Assembly: GCF_020734105.1 (NCBI RefSeq)
Contig: NZ_JAJAFR010000001.1
Location: 1 to 64,000 of the forward strand
Source: Alkalihalobacillus deserti
GTDB taxonomy: Bacteria > Bacillota > Bacilli > Bacillales > Bacillaceae_D
Length of the DNA: 64,000 nt
Reading direction: 5' to 3'
The notes under the pieces were generated by a model. That model was not told where the DNA came from. It ran no database searches and worked only from the letters and a program-made list of their open reading frames with translations. This document shows positions 17,074 to 26,413 of this stretch, piece by piece; the stretch's first letter is position 1, and each line of letters opens with the position of its first letter. Both the position numbers and the translations under genes were made by a program.

Positions 17074-18624
17074 TCATATGATGTTTTTTTGCTTCTTAAT
17101 GCTTCTCTCAGTTTTTTTTTGCGAATGATCTGATACCTTATCATGTTCTGCAATTAACCCTTTTAATAGGGAAAAGCACATTACCGTCATTATAATAGTA
17201 AATGGAAATGCTGCGGCTATCGATGCAGATTGTAGAGTATTTAAACTTCCACTTAAAAGTAAGACTATAGAAACAAGCGATAGTATGAACCCCCATATGA
17301 GCTTGATTTTCCTGGAAGGGTTTAAATCCCCTTGCGAGCTAAATACGGATAACACAAATGTCCCAGAATCGGCTGATGTAACGAAAAAGGTAATAACAAG
17401 AAGAACAGCTAATATACTTAATAACGATCCTAATGGAAAGTATTGAAGAAAAGCAAAAAATGCTATAGATACATCTGATGTAGCTGTTTCTGCTAAAGCA
17501 ATATTACCTAACTCATGAACGAGATTTAAGCTTGCACCACCAAATACAGAAAACCAGACAAACGTACCTAATGTAGGTATGAATAATACACCGAGAATAA
17601 ATTGTTTAATGGTTCTCCCTTTAGAGATTTTTGCAATAAAACTGCCGACAAATGGTGCCCATGCAATCCACCAAGCCCAATAAAACAATGTCCATCCTGT
17701 AATCCATGAATTATCACCAAAAGGTCTGATTCTTAAACTCATATAAAGTAAATTATCTAAGTAACTACCAGCTGTGCTAGTAAAGACTTTGAAAATTTGT
17801 GCCGTTGGTCCTACACTTGCTATTATTAGCATAAGTGTTATAGCTAATAAGATATTGAAATTTGAAAGGATTTTCATCCCTTTGTTAATTCCTATATAGG
17901 CTGAAGTAACAAAGAGAGCCGTGACCAGACTGATAATGATTAAATGTGTATTGAAGTTATTAGGAACATCGAAAAGAAAGTTTAATCCACCAGCGATTTG
18001 CAACGTTCCTAGGCCTAAAGAAGTTGCAAGTCCAAATACAGTTGCAAATATAGCCAGAACATCTATTCCTTTTCCGATTGGACCTTTTATTCGATCACCT
18101 AGAATTGGATAAAAGGTTGAACTGATAAGTCCTGGTAAACCTTTCCTATATTGGAAAAATGCTAGACTTAGGCCGACTATTGTATAAATGGCCCAAGGGT
18201 GTAGTCCCCAATGGAAATAAGTATAGGTCATTGCTGTATTTGCAGCATCAGCTGTTTGTGCTTCACCAGATGGTGGCGTCATATAATGGAAGAGTGGTTC
18301 AGCAACGCCCCAAAATACTAGCCCAATCCCCATCCCTGCACTAAGCAACATAGATATCCATGATAATGTTCCATAAACTGGCTTATCAGTATCCTCGCCT
18401 AAACGAAGCTTCCCAAATTTCGAAAACATTAATAAGACAGCCATAACTAAAAAACCAAGTGTAGCCGTTAGAAAAAACCAACCAAAATATTCCACTGTAG
18501 TCTCTAAGAAGTAATTTACCCCTCTTGATAGCAAGTCATTAAAGAAAACTCCGAAGGTAACAAAAACACTCGTTATTAATAACGAAATACTAAATACAAC
18601 GTTTTGCTTAATATAATTCCTCAT
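17074..18624 (-). CDS. BCCT-family betaine/choline/carnitine transporter
   Basis: This 516-residue membrane protein has about twelve transmembrane segments. It carries GMGIGLVFWGVAEP (the GMGIG form seen in sodium-coupled BetP-like carriers, rather than GMGTG of CaiT) and the tryptophan-rich core WAWWIAWAPFVGSF. It probably imports glycine betaine by sodium symport. The last ~30 residues are a charged cytoplasmic tail. Its promoter carries two operators in the same geometry as citZ, and it lies 1.1 kb from the grd operon, so it is probably the substrate importer for the reductase as well as an osmoprotectant carrier. Confidence 0.92.
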   Translation of the reverse strand: MRNYIKQNVVFSISLLITSVFVTFGVFFNDLLSRGVNYFLETTVEYFGWFFLTATLGFLVMAVLLMFSKFGKLRLGEDTDKPVYGTLSWISMLLSAGMGIGLVFWGVAEPLFHYMTPPSGEAQTADAANTAMTYTYFHWGLHPWAIYTIVGLSLAFFQYRKGLPGLISSTFYPILGDRIKGPIGKGIDVLAIFATVFGLATSLGLGTLQIAGGLNFLFDVPNNFNTHLIIISLVTALFVTSAYIGINKGMKILSNFNILLAITLMLIIASVGPTAQIFKVFTSTAGSYLDNLLYMSLRIRPFGDNSWITGWTLFYWAWWIAWAPFVGSFIAKISKGRTIKQFILGVLFIPTLGTFVWFSVFGGASLNLVHELGNIALAETATSDVSIAFFAFLQYFPLGSLLSILAVLLVITFFVTSADSGTFVLSVFSSQGDLNPSRKIKLIWGFILSLVSIVLLLSGSLNTLQSASIAAAFPFTIIMTVMCFSLLKGLIAEHDKVSDHSQKKTERSIKKQKNII

Positions 18625-18715
18625 GTGAAATCCCCCTAAGTTAAATTATTTTTTCTTTCATTCGTAAGAAAGTCCACCTCCCTAGAAAGCGTTTTCATTT
18701 ATTTTAATACGACCT

Positions 18716-18753
18716 ATAACCGTGATGTTACCATAATCATGATTATAAAACAA
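18716..18753 (-). promoter_or_regulatory. BCCT promoter with two overlapping operators
   Basis: On the minus strand, TTGTTT (18753-18748), 17 bp, TAACAT (18730-18725) could be the promoter. A perfect ATAATCATGATTAT (18733-18746) fills the spacer. A weaker copy (18716-18729) covers the -10, centres 17 bp apart. This repeats the layout at citZ. Confidence 0.6.
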
Positions 18754-18759
18754 TTATTT

Positions 18760-19575
18760 ATTTTATTTTCTGAAAACTATTTATCCTGAAATATTTTTAT
18801 AAAGAATAGTCAAGCCACGGAAAAAAACTGTTAAACAACCAGCTATGAATTTTTCTTTTTCACTTAATAAGTAAAAGGAGCCGAATGTTTGAAGTGTTAA
18901 ACCTAAACATATAATGATTCGGTTCCGTATCATACTCGTCCAAATTATGAAGTATTTATTTGAAAAATCTACCAACACTTTAGCGGGTATCAGGATCAGG
19001 TCGATTAACTTAGGTTTGAGCATGTATTTACGACCAGCAAATGTCTACACGTTCAGAGCAAAGCTTTTATCATTAATTACGATTGAAAACTTAATCAAAG
19101 AAGGCAAAGGGGCTTTGAGTTTGATCTATTAAGCATTCGGATCTGTGATACCAACCCAACAAAACTCAGATCTCCGTGCAACGTTAGTTTTTTCTGCGAC
19201 TTTACATGCCAAAGATAAAGAAGGTTCTCCAATAGAGAAGGTTCTTACCTAACTTGTAAAAATTGCAGGGAATATCGTGAGATCATATCAATAACATCAT
19301 TTTTAAAGAATGCAGTAGCTGTCTTTATTTAATATGAATACAGGCCAGCACTTAAATATATAGAAGAATTGCCTTCTCTTTGAGTAGAAAAAGCAAATTA
19401 ACCACAAAAACCATATAAAGAAAATTCGTACAAAGGGATACGTCTGTCCTTTTCTATCATTGAAGGAATAAAATGATATAATTCCGTTCGCTGTTGCTCA
19501 AAAAAGGTGAGAATTATCAAATTCTTTTTGAACAACCTCTCTTACTATAAAACCGTTTTATATACAGAGAAATTA
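18760..19575. other. Degenerate sequence between the BCCT gene and the grd operon
   Basis: No intact gene is convincing. The plus strand at 19030-19270 shows gene-like peptide stretches broken by stops (for example ATLVFSATLHAKDKEGSPIE near 19178-19235), which looks like a decayed gene of unknown origin. The minus strand has an 80-codon hydrophobic frame (19023-18781) without a clear ribosome-binding site. A GTTCAAAAAG-type hairpin lies near 19495-19540. Confidence 0.5.
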
Positions 19576-19576
19576 C

Positions 19577-19601
19577 AGTCTATGAAAATATAGACTTTTT
19601 T
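19577..19601 (+). terminator. Terminator upstream of the grd promoter
   Basis: AGTCTAT (19577-19583) pairs with ATAGACT (19590-19596), followed by T6. It would insulate the grd operon from upstream transcription; no intact plus-strand gene precedes it, which fits the decayed sequence there. Confidence 0.55.
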
Positions 19602-19639
19602 GATTTTAATAATTTTTTTAATAATTCTTAAAAAAGGCA

Positions 19640-19718
19640 TTTACATTTTTAAAAATCAAAACTATACTATAATCATAAACAAATTAACTGATGTTGATTT
19701 TTTTATAATCATGATTAA
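19640..19718 (+). promoter_or_regulatory. grd operon promoter and operators
   Basis: TTTACA (19640-19645), 17 bp, TATACT (19663-19668) forms a good sigma-A promoter. ATAATCATAAAC (19669-19680) covers the start-site region. A near-perfect ATAATCATGATTAA (19705-19718) lies around +30, with a degenerate copy 17 bp before it. No -24/-12 sigma-54 element was found here, so the operon seems to be under the palindrome-binding regulator rather than the NtrC-type activator. Confidence 0.65.
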
Positions 19719-19735
19719 TAAAAGGAGGGGAAGTT

Positions 19736-21043
19736 GTGAAGTTAGAAGTTGGAAATTTTAATGTGAAGGAAATTGTTTTTGGAAACGATACATCCTTCCA
19801 AAATGGGATTTTAACTATCAATAAGGAAGAAGCCTTACGTTTTATTTATGAAGACGATAGGATTACATCCGCTGATCTTATCATTACAAAGCCCGGTGAA
19901 TCAGTGCGAATTACTCCTGTTAAAGAAGCTGTAGAACCTCGTTGCAAAGTATCTGAAGGAGTAATGTTTCCAGGTGTTACGAACAAGTTGGTTGCAGCTG
20001 GAAGTGGAAGGACCCATGTTTTAAAAGGGGCTTGTGTTTTAGCTGTAGGACAACACTGGGGGGGATTTCAAGACGGACTCATTGATATGAGTGGTCCAGG
20101 AGCTAGACAAACGATCTTTTCTGATTTGTTGAATATATGTTTAGTTGCTGATACGAATGAAGAGTTTGAAAGATATGAGCAACAGAAAAAAAATACAGCA
20201 TTGCGTTGGGGAGCAATGAGGTTATCTGAGTATTTGGGTAACTGCGTAAGGGATTTGGAACCTGAAGAAATAGAGATCTATAACCATGAGCCACTTGATC
20301 AACGAAGCGAAGAAGTTAAGCAACTTCCAGGAGTGGTCTATATCCTTCAACTTCAATCGCAAATGCTTGAAAGCGGTTACAATGCACTCGTATATGGTTG
20401 GGATGCTAATCGGATGTTACCGACATACTTAACACCAAATGAATTATTTGATGGAGCTGTTGTATCTGGAAGTTTTATGCCATCATCATCTAAAATTTCT
20501 ACGTATCAACATGTAAATAACCTTGCAGTTAAACGGTTGCTTAACGAGCATGGTAAAACAATTAATTTTCTTGGAGTCATTATCTCAAACTTAAATGTTC
20601 AATTAGATGAGAAAAAACGTTCAGCCCTTTTCGTTAGTAAAATGGCTACATCTTTAGGAGCGCAAGGTGCGGTGATCTCTGAAGAAGGGTATGGAAATCC
20701 TGACTCTGATTTTATTCTAGTATACGACCAGTTAGAAGATTGCGGGATTAAAGTTGTCGGTATTACAAATGAATGTACAGGTCGTGACGGGAAATCTCAA
20801 TCATTGGTTGATTTATCGCAAAAGGCGAATGCGATTGTATCGACAGGGAACGTTTCCGAGCATTTGAAATTAGGTCCAATGGATAAAGTAATCGGTGAAC
20901 TCGAGGCCTTGGCTAGGGACGGAAATTCTGGTGGATGGGAAGGTTCCGTAAAAGAAGATGGATCTGTCGAAATGGAGAATAACGGTATCTTTTGTGCGGA
21001 TTCTAGTACCGGAAATCATTATAAAACAGTAGTCGAATATTAA
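19736..21043 (+). CDS. grdI: Betaine/sarcosine reductase substrate subunit (GrdI/GrdG-type, GrdE homologue)
   Basis: This 435-residue protein starts at GTG 19736 behind AGGAGGGG and forms the substrate-binding protein B with the next gene. The family core RTHVLKGACVLAVGQHWGGFQDGLIDMSGPGA (~92-123) and the C-terminal half with VIISNLN and IVSTGN are present. Glycine-type GrdE is a proprotein cleaved at a cysteine near residue 242 to create a pyruvoyl group. The aligned stretch here is SGSFMPSSS (244-252) with no cysteine, so pyruvoyl formation is not expected. That favours the betaine or sarcosine subunit. The neighbouring BCCT carrier tips the call to betaine (GrdI). Confidence 0.85.
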   Translation: MKLEVGNFNVKEIVFGNDTSFQNGILTINKEEALRFIYEDDRITSADLIITKPGESVRITPVKEAVEPRCKVSEGVMFPGVTNKLVAAGSGRTHVLKGACVLAVGQHWGGFQDGLIDMSGPGARQTIFSDLLNICLVADTNEEFERYEQQKKNTALRWGAMRLSEYLGNCVRDLEPEEIEIYNHEPLDQRSEEVKQLPGVVYILQLQSQMLESGYNALVYGWDANRMLPTYLTPNELFDGAVVSGSFMPSSSKISTYQHVNNLAVKRLLNEHGKTINFLGVIISNLNVQLDEKKRSALFVSKMATSLGAQGAVISEEGYGNPDSDFILVYDQLEDCGIKVVGITNECTGRDGKSQSLVDLSQKANAIVSTGNVSEHLKLGPMDKVIGELEALARDGNSGGWEGSVKEDGSVEMENNGIFCADSSTGNHYKTVVEY

Positions 21044-21059
21044 AAAGGGGGGGAGAAAA

Positions 21060-22376
21060 ATGAAAAAAGTTATTCATTATATAAATCAATTTTTTGGTCA
21101 AATCGGTGGTGAAGATAAAGCTGATTTTGAACCGGAAATTAAAGATGGTGTCGTTGGACCAGGATTGTTACTCAATAGCTTGTTAGCTCCTGATGCAGAG
21201 GTAACACATACGATTATTTGTGGGGACAATTTTATGGGTTCGAGCAAAGAAGAAGCGATTGAAAGGATTTTAGGATTTCTAGAAGATAAAGACTTTGACC
21301 TTTTTGTTGCTGGTCCAGCTTTTATGGCAGGACGTTATGGAGTGGCATGTGGGGAAATCTGTAAAGCTGTAAAGGATAAGTTTGGTGTAGAGGTTGTCAC
21401 GAGCATGTATGTAGAGAACCCAGCAGTGCAAATGTTCCATAAAGATATTTATATTTTCCCTGGTGGAAACAGTGCAGCAGCAATGAGAAAAGACGTTCCT
21501 AAAATGGCTACCTTTGTGAAAAAAATTATTCAAGGGGAAGGTCTTAAACCGGCAAAAGAAGAAGGCTATTTCCCGCGAGGCATACGTCATGAGGCTTTTA
21601 AAGATTCAGGTGCCGTTGGTGCAGACCGTGCTGTAGAAATGCTGCTAAAGAAACTCAGAGAAGAAGAGTATGAAACGGAAATGCCAATGCCTGTAATAGA
21701 AAGAGTTCCGATCGCTCCAGCAGTTAAGGATTTAAGTCGTGCGACAATTGCTCTTGTGAATACAGGAGGAATTGTACCTTTAGGGAATCCTGACAGAATA
21801 CAATCCGCTTCTGCAACTAAATGGGGAAAGTACGATATAACTAGTCTTGATTCTTTAAAGGCAGGAGAATGGGAAACGATTCATGCGGGATTCGACCCGT
21901 CGGCAGCAAATGCAGATCCAAATGTTATCGTACCTTTAGATGCTTTAAAATCACTAGAGAAAGAGGGTAGAATTGGAGCAGTGCATGAGTATGTGTATTC
22001 CACTGTAGGCACTGGGACTACTCAGGCAGAAGCGAGCCGCATGGGAGCTGAGATTGCTCAACAACTTCTAGATGCGAATATTTCAGCAGTAATTTTAACT
22101 TCCACCTGAGGAACTTGTACTCGTTGCGGGGCAACGATGACCAAAGAAATCGAAAGAGTAGGAATTCCAATAGTTCAAATGGCTAATTTAGTCACGATTG
22201 CAGAGACAGTGGGTTCGAATCGAATCGTACCAACTATTTCAATCCCTTATCCTTTAGGAGATCCAAACACATCCAAAGAAGAGCAATGGAAGTTACGTAG
22301 GCATCGTGTTGAAGTAGCAATTAACACATTGGCTAGTGAGATAGAAGAAACAACTATATTTGAAGTTAAAATCTAA
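21060..22376 (+). CDS. grdH: Selenoprotein B subunit of betaine reductase (GrdH-type), TGA read as Sec
   Basis: The gene reads through an in-frame TGA at 22107-22109 (Sec350) to give 438 residues, the usual GrdB/GrdF/GrdH length. Sec lies in S-T-U-G-T-C-T-R-C-G-A-T-M, the UxxCxxC redox motif of this family. Translation resumes in the same frame with strong family similarity (MTKEIERVGIPIVQM), so this is recoding, not a nonsense mutation. A 7-bp hairpin follows the TGA. The subunit binds substrate with GrdI and passes the carboxymethyl group to the selenocysteine of GrdA. It sits 16 bp behind grdI with ribosome-binding site GGGGGGAG. Confidence 0.93.
22107..22137 (+). promoter_or_regulatory. 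Sec TGA and bacterial SECIS hairpin in grdH
   Basis: TGA 22107-22109 is followed by TCGTTGC (22121-22127), GGG loop (22128-22130) and GCAACGA (22131-22137), a perfect 7-bp stem. The loop begins 18 nt after the TGA and starts with GG, in line with the bacterial SECIS pattern (G-rich apical loop roughly 16-37 nt after the UGA). Confidence 0.8.
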
Positions 22377-22402
22377 TTTAATTGTTAAAGGGAGGAAGAA
22401 AA

Positions 22403-23832
<1,430 letters not shown>

Positions 23833-23833
23833 C

Positions 23834-25279
23834 ATGAACGCACCAGTTATTAAAGGAGCATCTTTTGTAATTACTCATACCCCGAGCTTAGTCCGTCATG
23901 GATCTAAGCCAGTTAGAGAAATTGAAAAAGATCCAGAAGTACTAGGGAAAATATTAAATGGGTTGCGTAGTTTTGAAGACGCAGTCGCTTATCCACCTAA
24001 CCAAGTATTTATCGGAAACATGAGGCCAGAACAATTAAAAGAATATGAAAGACCTTGGACAAATACAAGAATTCATCAAGCAGATCGTTTTAGTCCTTAT
24101 GGTGAGATCCTTCCTGAAGATGAGTTTTATGGTTGGCTTAAAATATCAGACCTTTATAATTTAATCACTTTAGAAAGTGATTTTCTGAATCAAGTGAAAA
24201 CTCGACTTAACCATCACCCCCTAATAACGGATGAGGATATTGAAAAATTAGGAAGCGGTGTTGGAATCGAAGAAATTGAAGAAAAGCTATTAAAAGGTAA
24301 TGCGTTACCTCTTCACGTAAAAAAAGATCAATTGATTGGTGTGATTGAAGCAGGGCATGATGAAGATAAATTTTTATCAGCACATATTTTACTAGAAAAT
24401 CTCAGTAATAAAGCATCTGGAGTTGTTGCCATGCGTCATGCGCTAAAATCTTTTGATGTGACTCCAGAGCAAATTGATTATGTAATCGGTTGTGACGAGG
24501 AAGCAGTTGGAGATCGTTATCAACGTGGTGGGGGGAACATGGCAAAATCGATTGCTGAACATGCAGGATGTATTAATGCATCTGGATCTGATGTGAAGTC
24601 ATTCTGTTGTGCACCAGCACATGCTATGAGTGTGGCTGCAGGTCTTGTTCAATCTGGCATTCATAAAGAGGTGTTAGTGATTGGTGGAGGGTGTTTAGGT
24701 AAATTAGGAATGAAGTTTGCTGGGAACCTCTCTAAGGATATGCCTATTACAGAGGATCAAATGGGGGCAATTGCTATTTTAGTTGGTCAAGATGATGGAA
24801 AAAGTCCGAAAATACGTCTAGACGCGTTTGGGAAACATGATATTTCGGCGGGGTCTTCGGCTCAAGCGATCTATCAAACATTAGTTGTAAATCCGCTTGA
24901 AAGAATCGGTAAAAAGATTACCGATATTGATAAATTTGCTGTTGAACTTCATAATCCAGACGTAACAGAACCTAATGGAAATGGAAACGTTCCGAGAGGG
25001 AATTACCGTACACTTGCAGGCATGGCCGTTCTTCGAAAAGAAATGGATCGCTCAGAAATGGATACATTTGAAGATAAACACGGCATGTTAGGCTTTTCGC
25101 CAACTCAAGGTCATATCGCATCTGCCATTCCATTCATAGGTCATGCTAGAGAAATGATCATGAATGGAGAAATTGAAAATGCGATGTTTATTGGGAAAGG
25201 AAGTCTTTTCTTAGGGAAAATGACTACGCTTTCTGATGGGATGTCATTCTTAATTGAAAAAAATAAAGGGGTTGAATAA
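23834..25279 (+). CDS. grdC: Protein C large subunit GrdC
   Basis: This 481-residue protein has a ketoacyl-synthase-III-like core (~195-440, with FCCAPAHAMSVAAGLVQSG and VIGGGCLGKLGMKFAGN). It opens with the GrdC-typical ITHTPSLVRHGSKP. GrdC works with GrdD to release acetyl phosphate from the acetyl thioester. It is somewhat shorter than the ~510 residues I expect for clostridial GrdC. Unusually, the normal partner grdD does not follow: the next genes are trxA and a second grdA. Either grdD is elsewhere or another phosphotransacetylase-type enzyme completes the step. Confidence 0.92.
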   Translation: MNAPVIKGASFVITHTPSLVRHGSKPVREIEKDPEVLGKILNGLRSFEDAVAYPPNQVFIGNMRPEQLKEYERPWTNTRIHQADRFSPYGEILPEDEFYGWLKISDLYNLITLESDFLNQVKTRLNHHPLITDEDIEKLGSGVGIEEIEEKLLKGNALPLHVKKDQLIGVIEAGHDEDKFLSAHILLENLSNKASGVVAMRHALKSFDVTPEQIDYVIGCDEEAVGDRYQRGGGNMAKSIAEHAGCINASGSDVKSFCCAPAHAMSVAAGLVQSGIHKEVLVIGGGCLGKLGMKFAGNLSKDMPITEDQMGAIAILVGQDDGKSPKIRLDAFGKHDISAGSSAQAIYQTLVVNPLERIGKKITDIDKFAVELHNPDVTEPNGNGNVPRGNYRTLAGMAVLRKEMDRSEMDTFEDKHGMLGFSPTQGHIASAIPFIGHAREMIMNGEIENAMFIGKGSLFLGKMTTLSDGMSFLIEKNKGVE

Positions 25280-25280
25280 G

Positions 25281-25598
25281 ATGATTGCTGTAAATAAGGA
25301 AAATTTTAATGACGAAGTTCTTCAATCTGATAAGCCTGTAATTGTGGACTTTTGGGGCCCAAGTTGTCAGCCGTGTCTTAAATTGATGCCGGATGTCGAA
25401 CAACTCTCTGAAAGTTATGGGGAGCAAGTTAAGATTGTTAAATTAAATAGTGTAGAAAATAGAAGAGTTTGTATTGATCGTCGAGTGATGGGGTTACCTG
25501 CTTTTCTAGTGTTTAAAAATGGAGAAGAAGTAAATAGAATTTCAGGTGGAGACATTACAAAAGATGATATCGAAAATTTAATCAAAGAAAATCTTTGA
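25281..25598 (+). CDS. trxA: Dedicated thioredoxin of the grd operon
   Basis: The start chosen is ATG 25281, one base after the grdC stop and behind AAAGGGG, giving 105 residues. The fold is a thioredoxin, but the active site is W25-G-P-S-C29-Q-P-C32 instead of WCGPC. Altered active sites are usual for thioredoxins of glycine/betaine reductase operons. It should shuttle electrons from TrxB to selenoprotein A. The cis-proline is in MGLPAFLVF. Confidence 0.92.
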   Translation: MIAVNKENFNDEVLQSDKPVIVDFWGPSCQPCLKLMPDVEQLSESYGEQVKIVKLNSVENRRVCIDRRVMGLPAFLVFKNGEEVNRISGGDITKDDIENLIKENL

Positions 25599-25678
25599 TG
25601 ATCTTTTAAGAGGTTAGTCAAAAAGAAAGTCTTTTTTACCTTTTTGAACACGTACTTTAAATTGAAAGGATGATAAGG

Positions 25679-26146
25679 ATGGATTTAACAAGCAAAAAAG
25701 TATTTGTACTAGGAGAAAGAGATGGTGTGCCAGCCCCAGCGATTGAAGAGTGTGTGAAAGCTGTAGGAGCGGAAGTTATTTATAAAGATACTCAGTGCTT
25801 TGTTTGAACGGCTGCAGGTGCAATGGACCAGGTGGTTCAAGAAGAATTGAAGAAAGCAGCAGAAAAATTCGGAAATGAGAATGTCATTGTGATTCTAGGT
25901 TCACCAGACGAAGATAGTGCAGATATTTTCGCCGAAACGGTTACGGTTGGTGATCCAACCTATGCAGGACCGTTAGCGGGTGTTGCATTAGGGTTAGCTG
26001 TTTATCATATTTTGGAAGATGAAATAAAGGTAGCTATTCCAGAAGATGTTTATCAAGATCAAGTTGGTCTAATGGAGCTATCACTTGATAGAGATCAGAT
26101 TTGCAAGGCGATGGAAAGTGCTAGAGAGAAGTTTTTAATTAGTTGA
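25679..26146 (+). CDS. grdA2: Selenoprotein A, GrdA copy 2, TGA read as Sec
   Basis: The ATG at 25679 follows AAAGGA. With TGA 25805-25807 as Sec43 the product has 155 residues and the same C-F-V-U motif as copy 1. The two proteins differ at roughly 14-16 positions, mostly in the last 50 residues, while the DNA around the TGA is nearly identical. An 80-bp gap with a hairpin (around 25610-25655) separates it from trxA, so it may be made at a different level. It arose by duplication, or one copy is kept similar by gene conversion. A clear terminator follows. Confidence 0.95.
25805..25839 (+). promoter_or_regulatory. Sec TGA and bacterial SECIS hairpin in grdA copy 2
   Basis: TGA 25805-25807 is followed by the same TGGACC/GGTTCA stem (25824-25829 with 25834-25839) and AGGT loop as in copy 1, at the same distance from the TGA. 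Confidence 0.75.
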
Positions 26147-26204
26147 TTTAGTAGTATGGGTAAAACTGGAGTGGAGAGGTTAGTACCATAGATAAAAGAG
26201 AGTG

Positions 26205-26234
26205 AAAGTCCCTTCCTTCTGAAAGGGACTTTTT
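26205..26234 (+). terminator. Terminator of the grd operon
   Basis: AAAGTCCCTT (26205-26214) pairs with AAGGGACTTT (26223-26232), followed by T residues. It closes the operon 58 bp after grdA2. Confidence 0.85.
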
Positions 26235-26413
26235 CATACAAGTAAGATTACTCTTAGGATTTATCATAGCTAAGCCATAAGAAGATTGATGGTACTCGAT
26301 TACGGTTACAGAAGTGAATTGCACTTCAAAACTAGAAAATGCTTTTTCGGATGTAATTTGTAGTGAAGAAATAAAAAAGAGTTAATAGTGTAATAAAAAG
26401 GAGAGTGTATACA

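Noticed and set aside
18781-19023. 80-codon hydrophobic minus-strand frame as a membrane protein gene
   Set aside because: No good start signal, and the opposite strand shows a decayed gene in the same region.
19600-19735. A sigma-54 promoter for the grd operon
   Set aside because: GGCATTTACATTT near 19636 has no GC at the -12 position; a sigma-A pair (TTTACA/TATACT) fits well instead.
19736-21043. GrdE of glycine reductase
   Set aside because: The cysteine needed for pyruvoyl formation is absent and the neighbouring transporter is of the betaine type; sarcosine (GrdG) remains possible.
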